DNA from: Clostridiales bacterium
Lineage (GTDB): Bacteria > Bacillota > Clostridia > Christensenellales > CAG-138
Reading direction: 5' to 3'
Assembly: GCA_004557245.1 (NCBI GenBank)
Contig: SFEL01000014.1
Coordinates: forward strand, 1-64,000
Length of the DNA stretch: 64,000 nucleotides
In this document: in pieces, positions 25,946-34,889 of the stretch
How positions within the stretch are numbered: the stretch's first letter is position 1
How the letters are laid out: every line of letters begins with the position of its first letter
Translations under genes and position numbers: made by a program
Notes under the pieces: model-generated
What the model was told of the DNA's origin: nothing
The model's input: the letters and a program-made list of their open reading frames with translations, nothing else
Database searches by the model: none

Positions 25946-27202
25946 TTATGCCTCGCGCTTGGCGCTCTGCTTTTTCTGGAACCAGTCCTTGCCCTCGACG
26001 AAGCGGGCAACTATCATGGATGCCACAGTGTCGCCGGAGGCATTTATGCAGGTAGCAGGAGGATCCACCAGCGCGCCGATGGTGGCGATTACGGGGAAGG
26101 CGATGCCCATCTGTTCGGGGAAGAACAGGGATACTATGACCATCTCCCCTACGAAGCCGCCGCCGGCCACGCCGGACATGGCTACTCCGGAGAATATGGC
26201 TATCATCAAGGCGGTCACATAGGTTCCTATACCCTCAAAGGGCATGCCGAAGAAGCCGAAGAGGAAGCTTATCTTGAGTATTGCGGAGAATACTGAGCCG
26301 TCCATGTGCATGGTAGCGCCAAGGGGCAGCACTATGTCGCTTACGTCACGGGGTATTCCTATTTCCTCTGCGGCCTCCATATTGGCGGGTATGGTGGCTA
26401 TGGAGCTGCAGGTGCCGAGGGAGGTGACAGCGGGCTTGAGTATGTGCTGGAAAAGCTTTTTGGCGGCGCCCTTACCCCCTGCGAAGCGGGCATATAGGGG
26501 GAAGGCTATAAAGAAGTACAGAACGCATAGAGGATAGTAGAGCAGCATGGCACGGCCAAAGTTGCCTATGAGGGTGGGGCCGAACTCGCCTATGAGGGAG
26601 GCGAAGAAGGCGAAGAGGCCTATGGGCGCGTAGTACATCAGTATGCTCACGACCTTCATGATGATATCCGAAAGGTTATTGAGCAGCCGGCCCACGGCGC
26701 ATTCCGGGCCGCCGCAAAGGGATATGCCAAAGCCGAATATTATTGCGGCCACTATAAGGGGCAGCATGTTGCTGCGGCTGAAAAGCTGCGGGAAGTCGCT
26801 TACCGTGAGGAAGCTTACAACAAGCTCGCCTACGGTCTTGGGCTCTCCCACTTCCTCGGCTGCTACCTCAAACGGGGTAAGCACGGGAGGAAACAGCTTT
26901 ACAGCGGCTATCATTATGATGCCGGCGATTATGCCGGTGACGATGAAGGTGACGAGAGTGGAACCCAGTATTTTGCCAAGCCGCTTCATGTTGGACATAT
27001 TGCCGACGGCGGAGGATATGGAGATGAACACCATTGGCACCACCACTGTGAACATGGCATTTACGAATATATTGCCTAAAGGAGCAAACACGCCTGCCTT
27101 TTCGCCCAGCAGCGCGCCTGCTATACAGCCCAGTACTATGGAGCAGAGCAGTATGAGCGGGAAACGGTAACTCTTCCATACGGTAGACTTTTTCAATTCC
27201 AT
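25946..27202 (-). CDS. Dicarboxylate/amino acid:cation symporter (DAACS family)
   Basis: This 418-residue protein has eight or so membrane segments with two re-entrant loops. Family signatures include the serine-rich loop SLGTCSSIATIP, NMEAAEEIGIP, and the LPLGATMHMDGSV stretch (substrate and Na+ site). It imports glutamate, aspartate, serine/threonine or C4-dicarboxylates with Na+ or H+. I chose the ATG at 27202, with AAAGGAG 7 nt upstream, over the start at 27235. Monocistronic. Confidence 0.93.
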   Translation of the reverse strand: MELKKSTVWKSYRFPLILLCSIVLGCIAGALLGEKAGVFAPLGNIFVNAMFTVVVPMVFISISSAVGNMSNMKRLGKILGSTLVTFIVTGIIAGIIMIAAVKLFPPVLTPFEVAAEEVGEPKTVGELVVSFLTVSDFPQLFSRSNMLPLIVAAIIFGFGISLCGGPECAVGRLLNNLSDIIMKVVSILMYYAPIGLFAFFASLIGEFGPTLIGNFGRAMLLYYPLCVLYFFIAFPLYARFAGGKGAAKKLFQHILKPAVTSLGTCSSIATIPANMEAAEEIGIPRDVSDIVLPLGATMHMDGSVFSAILKISFLFGFFGMPFEGIGTYVTALMIAIFSGVAMSGVAGGGFVGEMVIVSLFFPEQMGIAFPVIATIGALVDPPATCINASGDTVASMIVARFVEGKDWFQKKQSAKREA

Positions 27203-27305
27203 TTTAGTTCTCCTTTTATAAAAAATCGATGACAACAGTCTTTATAACATGTTATCACCGAAAAGAAGGGTTTAGTATTGCAATTGCTGCTGTCGGTATT
27301 GCGTT

Positions 27306-28067
27306 TTATACGGTATGCGGATATTCTGCGGCTCTGACGCTCACCTCGCCGCTGTAAAGCTCCTCGGTGCATCCGTCGTCAAAGCGGACGATCAGGTGTC
27401 CCTGGGGGGTGACGTCTATGGCTGTGGCCTCGGGCTCACCCTCCCGCATGAGCACGACCCGTTTTCCGGTAAGCATGCTGCTGGCACGGTATTCGCGGTA
27501 TATGGAAGGGTCCGATGGGTTTGTCAGCGCCTTATACAGCTCATCCGCCATGGCTGCCGCCATTTCGTCTATGGATACGGGAGGCTGGGAATCAGGATAC
27601 AGGCTGCCCGCCTTTGCCGAAAGGCCGCCTGTAAATTCAGGGCTCTGGTAGTTCAGCCCCACTCCCACCGCCGCGTACCTCAGCTCATTTTTGCAAAGGG
27701 CGCCCTCGGCAAGTATACCGCAGACCTTTTTACCTCCCCAGTATATGTCGTTCACCCACTTTATGGCGGGGTCGAGGTTAAGCTTTTTCACCATGGCCCT
27801 GCGCACAGCTACCGCCGCCGCCATGGTCAGGCAAACGGGGTCTGTGGGGCGTACCAGCATTGTCATGTATATGCCCCCCTCGGGGCTTTGGAAGCTCCTG
27901 CCGATGCGGCCGCGGCCGGAAAACTGCCGCCTTGCGAATATTACTGTGCCCTCCCTTGCGGTGGCCGCTATACTCTTTGCCTCAAGGTTGGTTGAGGGGG
28001 ATGCCTCGAAAAATATGACGTCTATGGGAGATTTGATATAGCGCCTTATGCCCTGCTCCGTCAACAT
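27306..28067 (-). CDS. birA: Biotin--[acetyl-CoA-carboxylase] ligase
   Basis: This 253-residue protein is the catalytic and C-terminal part of BirA, without the N-terminal DNA-binding domain, so it should not act as the bio repressor. The biotinyl-AMP loop is GRGRIGRSF, followed by KWVNDIYW and KVCGILAEG. It joins biotin to carboxylase carrier domains. The ATG lies one base after the stop of the exonuclease gene, so the two are translationally linked. Confidence 0.93.
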   Translation of the reverse strand: MLTEQGIRRYIKSPIDVIFFEASPSTNLEAKSIAATAREGTVIFARRQFSGRGRIGRSFQSPEGGIYMTMLVRPTDPVCLTMAAAVAVRRAMVKKLNLDPAIKWVNDIYWGGKKVCGILAEGALCKNELRYAAVGVGLNYQSPEFTGGLSAKAGSLYPDSQPPVSIDEMAAAMADELYKALTNPSDPSIYREYRASSMLTGKRVVLMREGEPEATAIDVTPQGHLIVRFDDGCTEELYSGEVSVRAAEYPHTV

Positions 28068-28068
28068 A

Positions 28069-28857
28069 TTACAGCCCCATTATTATTTGGTATTCCTCCT
28101 GGGTTATGCCGCCCCTTTGCAGCGCCCCTTCGATCAGGTCGCGGCAGGCGCGCACGTCCGGGTCCCGGAGGTACTTGGCGTACTTGCGCGCCCAGTCCTC
28201 CAGCGCTTCGTGATACTCTGCAAACAGCACGCTGCGCCTTCCGTATTTTTCCATGGTGTTCCACAGGGCCTGTATGGCCATATGGCGCTCCTGCCTTGAT
28301 ACGGTGGACTGTATTCCCTTGTACTGATACTTCTTTATGTCCTCCGGCCCTACGCCGAAGCGGTCCACCAGATTTTCTATGATCAGGGCGCAGCCCAGTG
28401 CGTCGTCCAGGGAATCGTGGTGGTGCTCAAGGGGCAGCTTCAGCCCGGCGCAGAGGTCGTTGAGCTTATGGCTGCCGTAAAGCTCCTTGGGTATGTGCTT
28501 TTTGGATTTCTGCAATGAGCAGATATAGGTTATCTCGGGTATGGGCAGGCCGTATACAGCAAGGGATTTGCATATGACCCCAAGGTCGAAGGGGGCGCTG
28601 TGAGCCGCCATTATTCCGTGGAAAAACGGCTCGATCTCGGGCCATATCTCGGGGAACAGAGGGGCGTCAGCCACCATGCCGGGGGTTATGCCGTGTATCT
28701 TTATGTTGTAGTCGTCAAAGTGCTCCCGGGGGTTCACCAGGAACTCCCGCCTGTAGACGGGAGTTCCGTATTCCATGTGTACTATGCCTATGGAGCATAT
28801 GGAGTCGTTGTTGCGGTTGGGGGTTTCCACGTCTACCGCAGTGTACCTTTCAAGCAA
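28069..28857 (-). CDS. DnaQ-like 3'-5' exonuclease (DEDDh)
   Basis: This 262-residue protein has the Exo I motif AVDVET (residues 7-12), Exo II AHSAPFDLGVI, and Exo III HDSLDDALGCA, the DEDDh set of the DNA polymerase III epsilon fold. It is a stand-alone exonuclease rather than a polymerase domain. The C-terminal 80 residues contain no familiar motif. Likely roles are DNA repair or RNA trimming. It forms a two-gene unit with birA. Confidence 0.9.
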   Translation of the reverse strand: MLERYTAVDVETPNRNNDSICSIGIVHMEYGTPVYRREFLVNPREHFDDYNIKIHGITPGMVADAPLFPEIWPEIEPFFHGIMAAHSAPFDLGVICKSLAVYGLPIPEITYICSLQKSKKHIPKELYGSHKLNDLCAGLKLPLEHHHDSLDDALGCALIIENLVDRFGVGPEDIKKYQYKGIQSTVSRQERHMAIQALWNTMEKYGRRSVLFAEYHEALEDWARKYAKYLRDPDVRACRDLIEGALQRGGITQEEYQIIMGL

Positions 28858-28886
28858 AAGTCAAAGTGCCTTTCAGTTAAGTATGG

Positions 28887-29984
28887 TTATATGCGTATGA
28901 GCTGGTATTCGCTGCTGCCCAGGCCTATCTTTTCGCCGTGTTCTATCTGCACCCGCCAGTTGGTGTTGGGGTGGACGTTGATAAAGTGGTCGTGGCAGCG
29001 GCATTCCATCTCACCCAGCACGCTTCTGGGATTGGGGGGCATGGCATTTGCCGCGTCCGCCGCAGCTATGTCTACGGCCACGGGGTCAAAGGAGGCGAAC
29101 ATGCCGATGTTGGGAACTATCGCCGCATCGTTTTCGGGGTGGCAGTCGCAGTTGGGGGAAATATCCGCCGCGATGCTTATGTGGAAATTCGGCTTATCCT
29201 TTACCACGGCATAGGCGTATTCCGCGATGCGCTTGTTTAGGCTGGTCTCGCTTGAGCTGTTGTCGGGCTGTATGGCGTCGAAGTTGCATATGGCTATGCA
29301 GCGGCCGCAGCCCACGCAGCTGCCGTGGTCTATAACGGCCTTGCTGTTTTCGTAATGTATGCCGTTGTTGGCGCATATATTTGCGCACATATGGCAGCCG
29401 CGGCAGAGGTCTTGATCCACTACCGGCTTGCCGTCGTAGTGCATCTCCATCTTGCCCGCCCTTGAGCCTGAACCCATGCCGAGGTTTTTCAGCGCGCCGC
29501 CGAAGCCTGCTTCCTCGTGGCCCTTAAAGTGGTTGAGGCTTATTATTATGTCCGCGTCCGCTATGGCGCGGCCTATCTTAGCGGTCTTAACTTCTTCGCA
29601 GTCTATGGGTATATAGGCTTCGTCGGCGCCCTTTATGCCGTCGGCTATTATCACCTGGCAGCCGGTGGCGTAGGGGGTGTAGCCGTTTATATATGCGGTC
29701 TCTATGTGCTCAGGGGCGTTCTTGCGGGAGCCCACGTAGAGGGTGTTGCAGTCGGTAAGGAAGGGTATACCGCCACGCTCCTTTATGTAGGCTGCCAGAG
29801 CCCTCGCGTACTGCGGCCTGAGGTAGGCCAGGTTGCCAAGCTCGCCGAAGTGTATCTTGATGGCGACAAACTTATGGTCGAAGTCTATTGTGCCCAGGCC
29901 GGCCCTGTCTATAAGGCGGGTCAGCTTCTGGGGCAGGTTTTCCGTGAAGGATGTGCGCATATCCGTAAAGTAGACCTTTGACAT
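28887..29984 (-). CDS. DUF362 protein with two [4Fe-4S] clusters
   Basis: This 365-residue protein has the DUF362 domain in its first two thirds (FVAIKIHFGELGN, TDCNTLYVGSR, LNHFKGHEEAGFGGALKNLGMG). After it come two ferredoxin-type motifs, CRGCHMCANICANN and CVGCGRCIAICNFD. Such proteins are frequent in anaerobes and are probably electron carriers or iron-sulfur enzymes of unknown reaction. No signal peptide. It is 29 bp upstream of the exonuclease gene and may head that operon. Confidence 0.9.
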   Translation of the reverse strand: MSKVYFTDMRTSFTENLPQKLTRLIDRAGLGTIDFDHKFVAIKIHFGELGNLAYLRPQYARALAAYIKERGGIPFLTDCNTLYVGSRKNAPEHIETAYINGYTPYATGCQVIIADGIKGADEAYIPIDCEEVKTAKIGRAIADADIIISLNHFKGHEEAGFGGALKNLGMGSGSRAGKMEMHYDGKPVVDQDLCRGCHMCANICANNGIHYENSKAVIDHGSCVGCGRCIAICNFDAIQPDNSSSETSLNKRIAEYAYAVVKDKPNFHISIAADISPNCDCHPENDAAIVPNIGMFASFDPVAVDIAAADAANAMPPNPRSVLGEMECRCHDHFINVHPNTNWRVQIEHGEKIGLGSSEYQLIRI

Positions 29985-30025
29985 ATCCGTTTCTCCCGAT
30001 ATTTATTATTTATTAGATTTATAAG

Positions 30026-30685
30026 CTAAAGCAGCAGCTCACGGAGCGCCGCCACGCTTTCGACTATGTACCTGGCTCCCGCCTGTTCCAGTTCCTCACG
30101 GCTGCCGTAGCCGTAGAGCACGCCGGCACAGTCCAGTCCGAAGGCCCCCGCCCCCTCCACGTCGTACCTCCTGTCTCCTATCATCAGTGTGTTTTCCGGC
30201 GCTGCATCGGGACAGGAGCGAAGCACATGGGCTATCACGTCCGCCTTTGTGGGTCTGCCCTCGTCCATGGTGTTGCCGCCTACGAAGTCAAAATAACGGG
30301 CTATATCGAAGTGCTCCAGTATCCTGTGGGTGAAGTCCTCCGGCTTTGAGGTGGCCACCATGACCCGCCTGCCCGCGGCCTTCAGGTCACTGAGAAGCTC
30401 CGCTATGCCGGGATATATCTGGTTTTCAAATATGCCCTTTTCGGAAAAGTATTCCCGATAGTGCTTCAGCGCCTCCAGCGCCTGAAGGTTGGTCATGCCA
30501 AAGCCCTCCTCAAAGGAGCCTATGAGCGGCGGCCCTATCAGCCAGGTCAGCGTTGTCCTGTCCGTTACTTCTATGCCCATCTTGCATAGAGCGTACTGGG
30601 CGGCGGAGGTAATGCCCAATGCGGGGTCCGTGAGCGTACCGTCAAGATCGAACAAAAGGTTCTTGAATACCGCGCTTTTATCCAT
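30026..30685 (-). CDS. HAD family hydrolase (phosphoglycolate phosphatase-like)
   Basis: This 219-residue protein has HAD motif I LLFDLDGTLTDP, motif II VMVATSKPEDF, and motif IV MIGDRRYDVEGA, with an alpha-helical cap. It is close to the Gph/PpaX-type phosphatases, but the substrate cannot be read from sequence. I chose the ATG at 30685, which overlaps the stop of the NUDIX gene by 8 bases (ATGGATAA). Translational coupling to the NUDIX hydrolase is likely. Confidence 0.88.
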   Translation of the reverse strand: MDKSAVFKNLLFDLDGTLTDPALGITSAAQYALCKMGIEVTDRTTLTWLIGPPLIGSFEEGFGMTNLQALEALKHYREYFSEKGIFENQIYPGIAELLSDLKAAGRRVMVATSKPEDFTHRILEHFDIARYFDFVGGNTMDEGRPTKADVIAHVLRSCPDAAPENTLMIGDRRYDVEGAGAFGLDCAGVLYGYGSREELEQAGARYIVESVAALRELLL

Positions 30686-31247
30686 TTGCTTCCCGCTCCT
30701 GGCGCCTGAGGTATTCCGCCGCCTTGAACAGGCCGAATACCGTCTTGCCGTCGGAAATCTGGTCATTCATTATCATATCTATAAGCTGGCACAGTGGCGT
30801 TTCCCGGTAGTCCAGAAATTCGTCCTCATCCGGGTGGGCATTGCCATAGCTCAGGCCCCTGGCAAGGTACACATATATACGCTCCGAAAGTATGGCGGGG
30901 GAGGGTATGTATATGCCCAAAGGGACAAACTCCTTCGCCGTTACGCCTATCTCCTCCTTAAGCTCCCGCTTCGCCGCATCGAGAGGGTCTGTGTCGAAGG
31001 CCTCCAGCTTGCCTGCGGGTATCTCTGTCATCACCCTCTGCTGCGGGTAGCGGAACTGGCGCTCTATTATTACGCCGCCATTATCCGTGAGCGGCACCAC
31101 GGCCACCGCGCCGCGGTGTTTAAGATAATCCCTCCGGGCGGTCTTTTTGTTGCAAAGCTCAACGGTATCGCTGTACACGTCGAATACCGGGCCGGAATAC
31201 TGTATGGCGGAGGAAACCGTCCTTTCAAAAAGCCTGCTGTCGTCCAT
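30678..31247 (-). CDS. NUDIX hydrolase, ADP-ribose pyrophosphatase type
   Basis: This 189-residue protein has a full Nudix box, GKLEAFDTDPLDAAKRELKE then EIGV, with the upstream VIIERQFRYPQQ typical of ADP-ribose pyrophosphatases. It would cleave ADP-ribose or related nucleotides to AMP and ribose-5-phosphate. I chose the ATG at 31247 because GGAGGG lies 7 nt upstream. The HAD gene overlaps its 3' end, and a phosphatase after a Nudix enzyme is a sensible house-cleaning pair. Confidence 0.92.
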   Translation of the reverse strand: MDDSRLFERTVSSAIQYSGPVFDVYSDTVELCNKKTARRDYLKHRGAVAVVPLTDNGGVIIERQFRYPQQRVMTEIPAGKLEAFDTDPLDAAKRELKEEIGVTAKEFVPLGIYIPSPAILSERIYVYLARGLSYGNAHPDEDEFLDYRETPLCQLIDMIMNDQISDGKTVFGLFKAAEYLRRQEREANG

Positions 31248-31502
31248 GTGACAACCCTCCTGCAATTCTCAGCAAAATCCATTATAGCATATCACGGCGG
31301 TGCCATAAAAGCAAATAACGGCACACTTTTTTAACCTTTGGACAAAACCGGACAATAATTGTGCGAAAGGAGGCAAATGCCTACAAAAACAGCCAAATTT
31401 ATTCCCTATCGCTGCGAAAATGGCGGTGCTAAAATCACAGCATACAGAAAACCGCATATACCGCAGGATAACCAAAAAATTACATTATTACGGAGGCACT
31501 AT

Positions 31503-32309
31503 ATGGCTAAATACCGCATACTTTTGGCAGACAGCAACAACCAGTTCCAGACCACCGTCAGGGATTACCTTACGGCTCAGGAAGGAATAGAAAGGGTGGA
31601 CACCGTGAACGACGGTCAGTCCGCCCTGGACGCAATGAACAACAACCGGTACGATGTGCTCCTGTGCGATCTCATCATGCCGGGCATGGACGGCTTTGAG
31701 CTCCTTGAGAGGCTTAACAGCGGCCTCGTGAAGGACGTGCCTGCCGTCATAGTGATAAGCGCCCTGCGTCAGGAGGAGATGGTACGGCAGGCCTGCACAC
31801 TTGGCGCAAAGTATTACATGGTCAAGCCCATCGACCCCGATACGCTGTACAAGCGCATAATGGACATGATGGAGAGCACCTACGCACAGCGCTCGCAGGT
31901 CTGTGCCATAAGCCCCAAACCCCAGACTCTGGACGAGAAAATCGCTTCTGTATTCCTCATGATAGGCATACCCGCCCACATAAAGGGCTACCATTACCTG
32001 CGGGAGGCGGTGCGCATGGTATACTTTGAGCCCGCCCTCTGCGGCCGCATAACCAAGGAGCTTTACCCCGGCATCGCCAAGAGGTTCCAGACCTCTGCAT
32101 CTAAAGTTGAGCGCGCCATACGCCACGCCATAGAGGTGGCCTGGACCCGCGGGAAAATAGAGAACATCAACCAGATATTTGGCTACAATATCTACAGCAA
32201 AAACGACAAGCCCACCAACGGCGAGTTCATAGCCCTGGTTGCCGATAAGCTCATCCTTGAATCCGCAAGGGAAAAGGGCGGCAAGACGGAGATTCAAAAC
32301 GTCATATAA
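31503..32309 (+). CDS. spo0A: Sporulation master regulator Spo0A
   Basis: This 268-residue response regulator has a receiver domain with the acidic pocket near Asp10, phospho-acceptor Asp56 in LLCDLIMPGMDGF and Lys in YMVKPID. The C-terminal Spo0A DNA-binding domain follows, with FLMIGIPAHIKGYHYLREA, LYPGIAKRF and VERAIRHAIEVAWTRG. Phosphorylated Spo0A starts sporulation and shuts off growth genes by binding TGTCGAA-type boxes. The ATG at 31503 has a perfect GGAGG site; the longer frame from 31359 is not supported. Its usual neighbour spoIVB is absent, and the 3' end is duplicated at 34752. Confidence 0.97.
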   Translation: MAKYRILLADSNNQFQTTVRDYLTAQEGIERVDTVNDGQSALDAMNNNRYDVLLCDLIMPGMDGFELLERLNSGLVKDVPAVIVISALRQEEMVRQACTLGAKYYMVKPIDPDTLYKRIMDMMESTYAQRSQVCAISPKPQTLDEKIASVFLMIGIPAHIKGYHYLREAVRMVYFEPALCGRITKELYPGIAKRFQTSASKVERAIRHAIEVAWTRGKIENINQIFGYNIYSKNDKPTNGEFIALVADKLILESAREKGGKTEIQNVI

Positions 32310-32488
32310 TCAGGCAAAAATTGAGGGTTGAGGGCTTCGCGATCTGTTCTCTCTCACACCGACCAACGCTCAAAGTTCCAACTGAATTTGAGGGGAAAAT
32401 CCGATAAATATTTTTTCCTGAGCCGACTAACTCCTTCTGTTTATTGGGTGAAAATTATGCCTATAAACAGGAGGAGTTTTGGTTATGA

Positions 32489-32629
32489 ATTCGCTATCCC
32501 AACATCAAGAAGTGGTTCCTTGCCAAGTATCCTGAAATAGCGCAGTTCGGCGTAGTGGAAACTCAGGAAAACAAAGTTGAAAATAAACTTTCAATCGTGA
32601 AAGGAGAGGCAAGCTATCAGGCAGCCTAA
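32489..32629 (+). pseudogene. C-terminal relic of an unrecognised gene
   Basis: A 46-codon frame without a start ends in TAA at 32629. It reads as protein-like sequence (IKKWFLAKYPEIAQF, then VENKLSIVKGEASYQAA). An in-frame TGA lies directly upstream, and the ATG before it is in another frame. It looks like the tail of a lost gene in the island. I do not recognise the family. Confidence 0.4.
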
Positions 32630-32651
32630 TGAGAATGGAATATGGAAAGAT

Positions 32652-32684
32652 AAAAGACCTTCCGAATGTTGGGAAGGTCTTTTT
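32652..32684 (+). terminator. Terminator in the spo0A-linked island
   Basis: AAAGACCTTCC pairs with GGGAAGGTCTTT, followed by T5. It follows the gene relic. Confidence 0.8.
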
Positions 32685-32861
32685 CATCAATAATCATGTT
32701 AGATTTTTCTATTATCGATGTAATATCTGCACAATTTTCCTTGAGGGCAATAGTGTTATATGTTAATATTAATAAATAGTTGCACTCCCATTTACATCAA
32801 GAAATGGGGCTACATTCTTTAGGTACAGTCACTTGTATGTATCATTAAAGGAGTATTGTAT

Positions 32862-33716
32862 ATGGAGCGATTTTGTCGCAAATGCGGAAAAAAATTACTA
32901 GACGATAGCATCTTTTGTTCATTCTGTGGTGAAAAAGTCATCATGCCTATAGATCCCATATCTGCTGATTCTAGTATTTCCTGTGAAAATAAGCGTACAA
33001 TACCTCAGTATGATACGCATCAACGATCTAATCATAAAGGCAGTATTAAGAACTGCATATCCAAACATCGAATTGCAATTATATTATTTTGTATCTGTCT
33101 AATAATCATGGGTGTGTCAGCATACAATAATAATTTCAGAATCAATACTATATCCGATGAATCTTTTTTCATTGCCAAGGCGGGCGATACTGTATGGATC
33201 AATAAAGAGGATGCCAAAGTTGAAATTTCATCTTCTTCTAAAACTTTGGCTCCTGGGCTTCTAAGATCTTACGACATAAATTCCCCTTTTACTTTCGTTC
33301 GGTCATCTGACGAAACGGATTATGTTATAGTATTTGATGAATTTAATAAGGCAGAAGGAAAAATCGAAGCAAAATATCTATCAGAGGCCCCTATAAAAAA
33401 TACTCATTCTTGGGCTTGGGCTGAGGATTATTATGGTCAAGAAATCACTATTGCAGGACCCGTTGAAAGCACAGCATATAAGCCATCAGTTAATGGGCGA
33501 CCAACATTTATTAACATTGGCCATGACAATCGTTCTTTAAAAATAAAACAAGTAACCGCAATTATATGGGGAAAAGACAGATGGAAATTCCCTAAGGATA
33601 TAGAGCATTATTTGAATGGAAAAAATGTTAGAATCTATGGCGAGGTTTATGAGTACGAAGGTCACCCAAATATAAGGATCAAAAATCCTTCACAGATATA
33701 TATTGACGAAAGATAA
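32862..33716 (+). CDS. Zinc-ribbon membrane protein with OB-fold-like domain
   Basis: This 284-residue protein starts with a double zinc ribbon half-site pair, CRKCGKKL and CSFCGEKV, then a polar linker, one membrane helix (IAIILFCICLIIMGVSAY, about 68-85) and a C-terminal domain. The last 90 residues (YYGQEITIAGPV, GRPTFINIG, AIIWGKDRWKFP, VRIYGEVYEYEGHPNIRI) match the OB-fold domain seen in some exported nucleases and lipoproteins. TAAAGGAG precedes the ATG at 32862. Base composition is AT-rich and Ile codons are mostly ATT and ATA, unlike the chromosome around it. Function unknown. Confidence 0.75.
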   Translation: MERFCRKCGKKLLDDSIFCSFCGEKVIMPIDPISADSSISCENKRTIPQYDTHQRSNHKGSIKNCISKHRIAIILFCICLIIMGVSAYNNNFRINTISDESFFIAKAGDTVWINKEDAKVEISSSSKTLAPGLLRSYDINSPFTFVRSSDETDYVIVFDEFNKAEGKIEAKYLSEAPIKNTHSWAWAEDYYGQEITIAGPVESTAYKPSVNGRPTFINIGHDNRSLKIKQVTAIIWGKDRWKFPKDIEHYLNGKNVRIYGEVYEYEGHPNIRIKNPSQIYIDER

Positions 33717-33743
33717 GTTAAAACACATGTGAAAAAACTATAT

Positions 33744-33771
33744 AAAGCTCCCTTATATGGGAGCTTTAATT
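33744..33771 (+). terminator. Terminator after the zinc-ribbon gene
   Basis: AAAGCTCCC pairs with GGGAGCTTT around TTATAT, followed by AATTTC. The run of T is short. Confidence 0.65.
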
Positions 33772-34193
33772 TCATTAACTCTAATGTCAAGTTTCCTAAG
33801 CAGTTCCCAAAATTGGTTTTCACTCTGAATTTTTGGTATAATATTTATAGAAAGTAAGGGAAATAAGCGTTTTTCTCCTGATGCTTTCGCAACACATCAA
33901 ATAAATAAAACAATCACGCCACCTCCACCAGAACGAACTTAGCGGAGCCTCATTCAGAGAAGTTCTACATATACGTAGAAGAATACGTATTCTAAGTATT
34001 ATGTCTCCCCAAGCTTGTGGTTCATATAAGGGGTTCAGTAATGGATTCCATTAAAAAGAACCTGAACAACCCAAATATAAGGATAAAATAAAGAAAGAGT
34101 GACTTATCATTCGTTGGACTTCAGTCCTCACAAATCGCTTTGACAGCACAGCTTTTAAAAAGGAGTATAACGAACTTTACAAGCGTTTTTCTT
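33772..34193. other. Gene-free AT-rich stretch with a gene fragment
   Basis: A TATAAT box lies near 33838 and a palindrome CTACATATACGTAG near 33965. At 34069-34084 a 16-bp string (ACCCAAATATAAGGAT) is identical to 33664-33679 in the zinc-ribbon gene, where it encodes PNIRI. Here the same frame reads NNPNIRIK and then stops, so it is a fragment of a second gene copy. Nothing else is recognisable. Confidence 0.5.
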
Positions 34194-34463
34194 TTATAAT
34201 CTCTGCAGTTCTTCAATTAGTTTATCTATGGTCTTCATACTATAAACTTTTGTATTATACATTTTTGCTATGCCTGATTCCTCCAATAAATCACAAAAGG
34301 CATTATCCGTAAATGCGTGAGTCACAAATGGCAAATATGCTGCAGCCCAAACAGTATCCAAATGGTCGCTTCCGAGAATTTTTTTATCCTTACACATCCT
34401 ATATGCCCATAGCGTACTCTCTATTTTCCTATAAGGAATAGCCTGATGATGATCACTAAGCAA
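34194..34463 (-). pseudogene. Truncated PIN-like or unknown protein
   Basis: This 89-residue frame reads KKILGSDHLDTVWAAAYLPF, VTHAFTDNAFCDLLEE, and VYSMKTIDKLIEELQRL. The D...YLPF...TD arrangement recalls the C-terminal half of PIN-like nucleases, but that is weak. There is no good ribosome-binding site and the N-terminal half of such a fold is missing, so I take it as a gene remnant in the island. It could also be a small intact orphan. Confidence 0.4.
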
Positions 34464-34751
34464 AAAATTATAGTACTTTAATATTTTATTGTTTGCATAA
34501 AAGTTGTTATAAACTTGTTTCTATCTTAATCCCAACTTGCCTCCTCACACCCACCAACACACAAATTTCTGATGTTAGTCGCCCTAAAACTTGCTTTAAT
34601 ATTTTTTGTCTGCTATTATCTGAAAAACACCAAGAAACAGAAGGTACTGGATTCGACTAACTCCCCTATAAATCAGTCTCAGGCTTCAGATGCGGCATGT
34701 AGCAAAAACGTAGACAATCAGCCTATTGCTGCGCAGCAGCACTAGGCTGAG

Positions 34752-34853
34752 CAGCCCACCAACGGCGAGTTCATCGCCCTGGTTGCTGACAAGCTCATCA
34801 TGGAGACTGCCCGGGAGAAAAACGGCAGAAGCAAGATTCAGAATGTGATATAG
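34752..34853 (+). pseudogene. Detached 3' end of spo0A
   Basis: The frame reads PTNGEFIALVADKL, IMETAREKNGRSKIQNVI and stop, which matches the last 32 residues of the Spo0A at 31503 (LILESAREKGGKTEIQNVI at the same place). DNA identity is perfect over the first 22 bp and then falls, so this is a diverged allele, not a recent copy. It has no start codon. It is probably the original end of spo0A, pushed away by the island. Confidence 0.8.
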
Positions 34854-34889
34854 GTGTGCTATAATGGAGAAAAACCTCCGGAGGTCTCC

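Larger units (their letters stand above)
32209..34774 (+). mobile_element. Candidate degenerate element inserted at the 3' end of spo0A
   Basis: A 22-bp identical direct repeat beginning AGCCCACCAACGG occurs at 32209-32230 within spo0A and at 34753-34774. After each, a spo0A-like 3' end continues. The DNA between is clearly more AT-rich than its neighbours, has different codon use, and holds broken gene pieces and two intact or partly intact genes. Related sequence also sits just inside both borders (CTCACACCGACCAAC at about 32355 and CTCACACCCACCAAC at about 34545, then CGACTAACTCC at about 32424 and 34654). No integrase remains. The model is an element that supplied a new spo0A tail and displaced the old one. 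Confidence 0.5.

Noticed and set aside
32209..34774. Standard insertion sequence in the spo0A island
   Set aside because: No transposase frame and no clean terminal inverted repeats were found; the borders are direct repeats of a gene tail.
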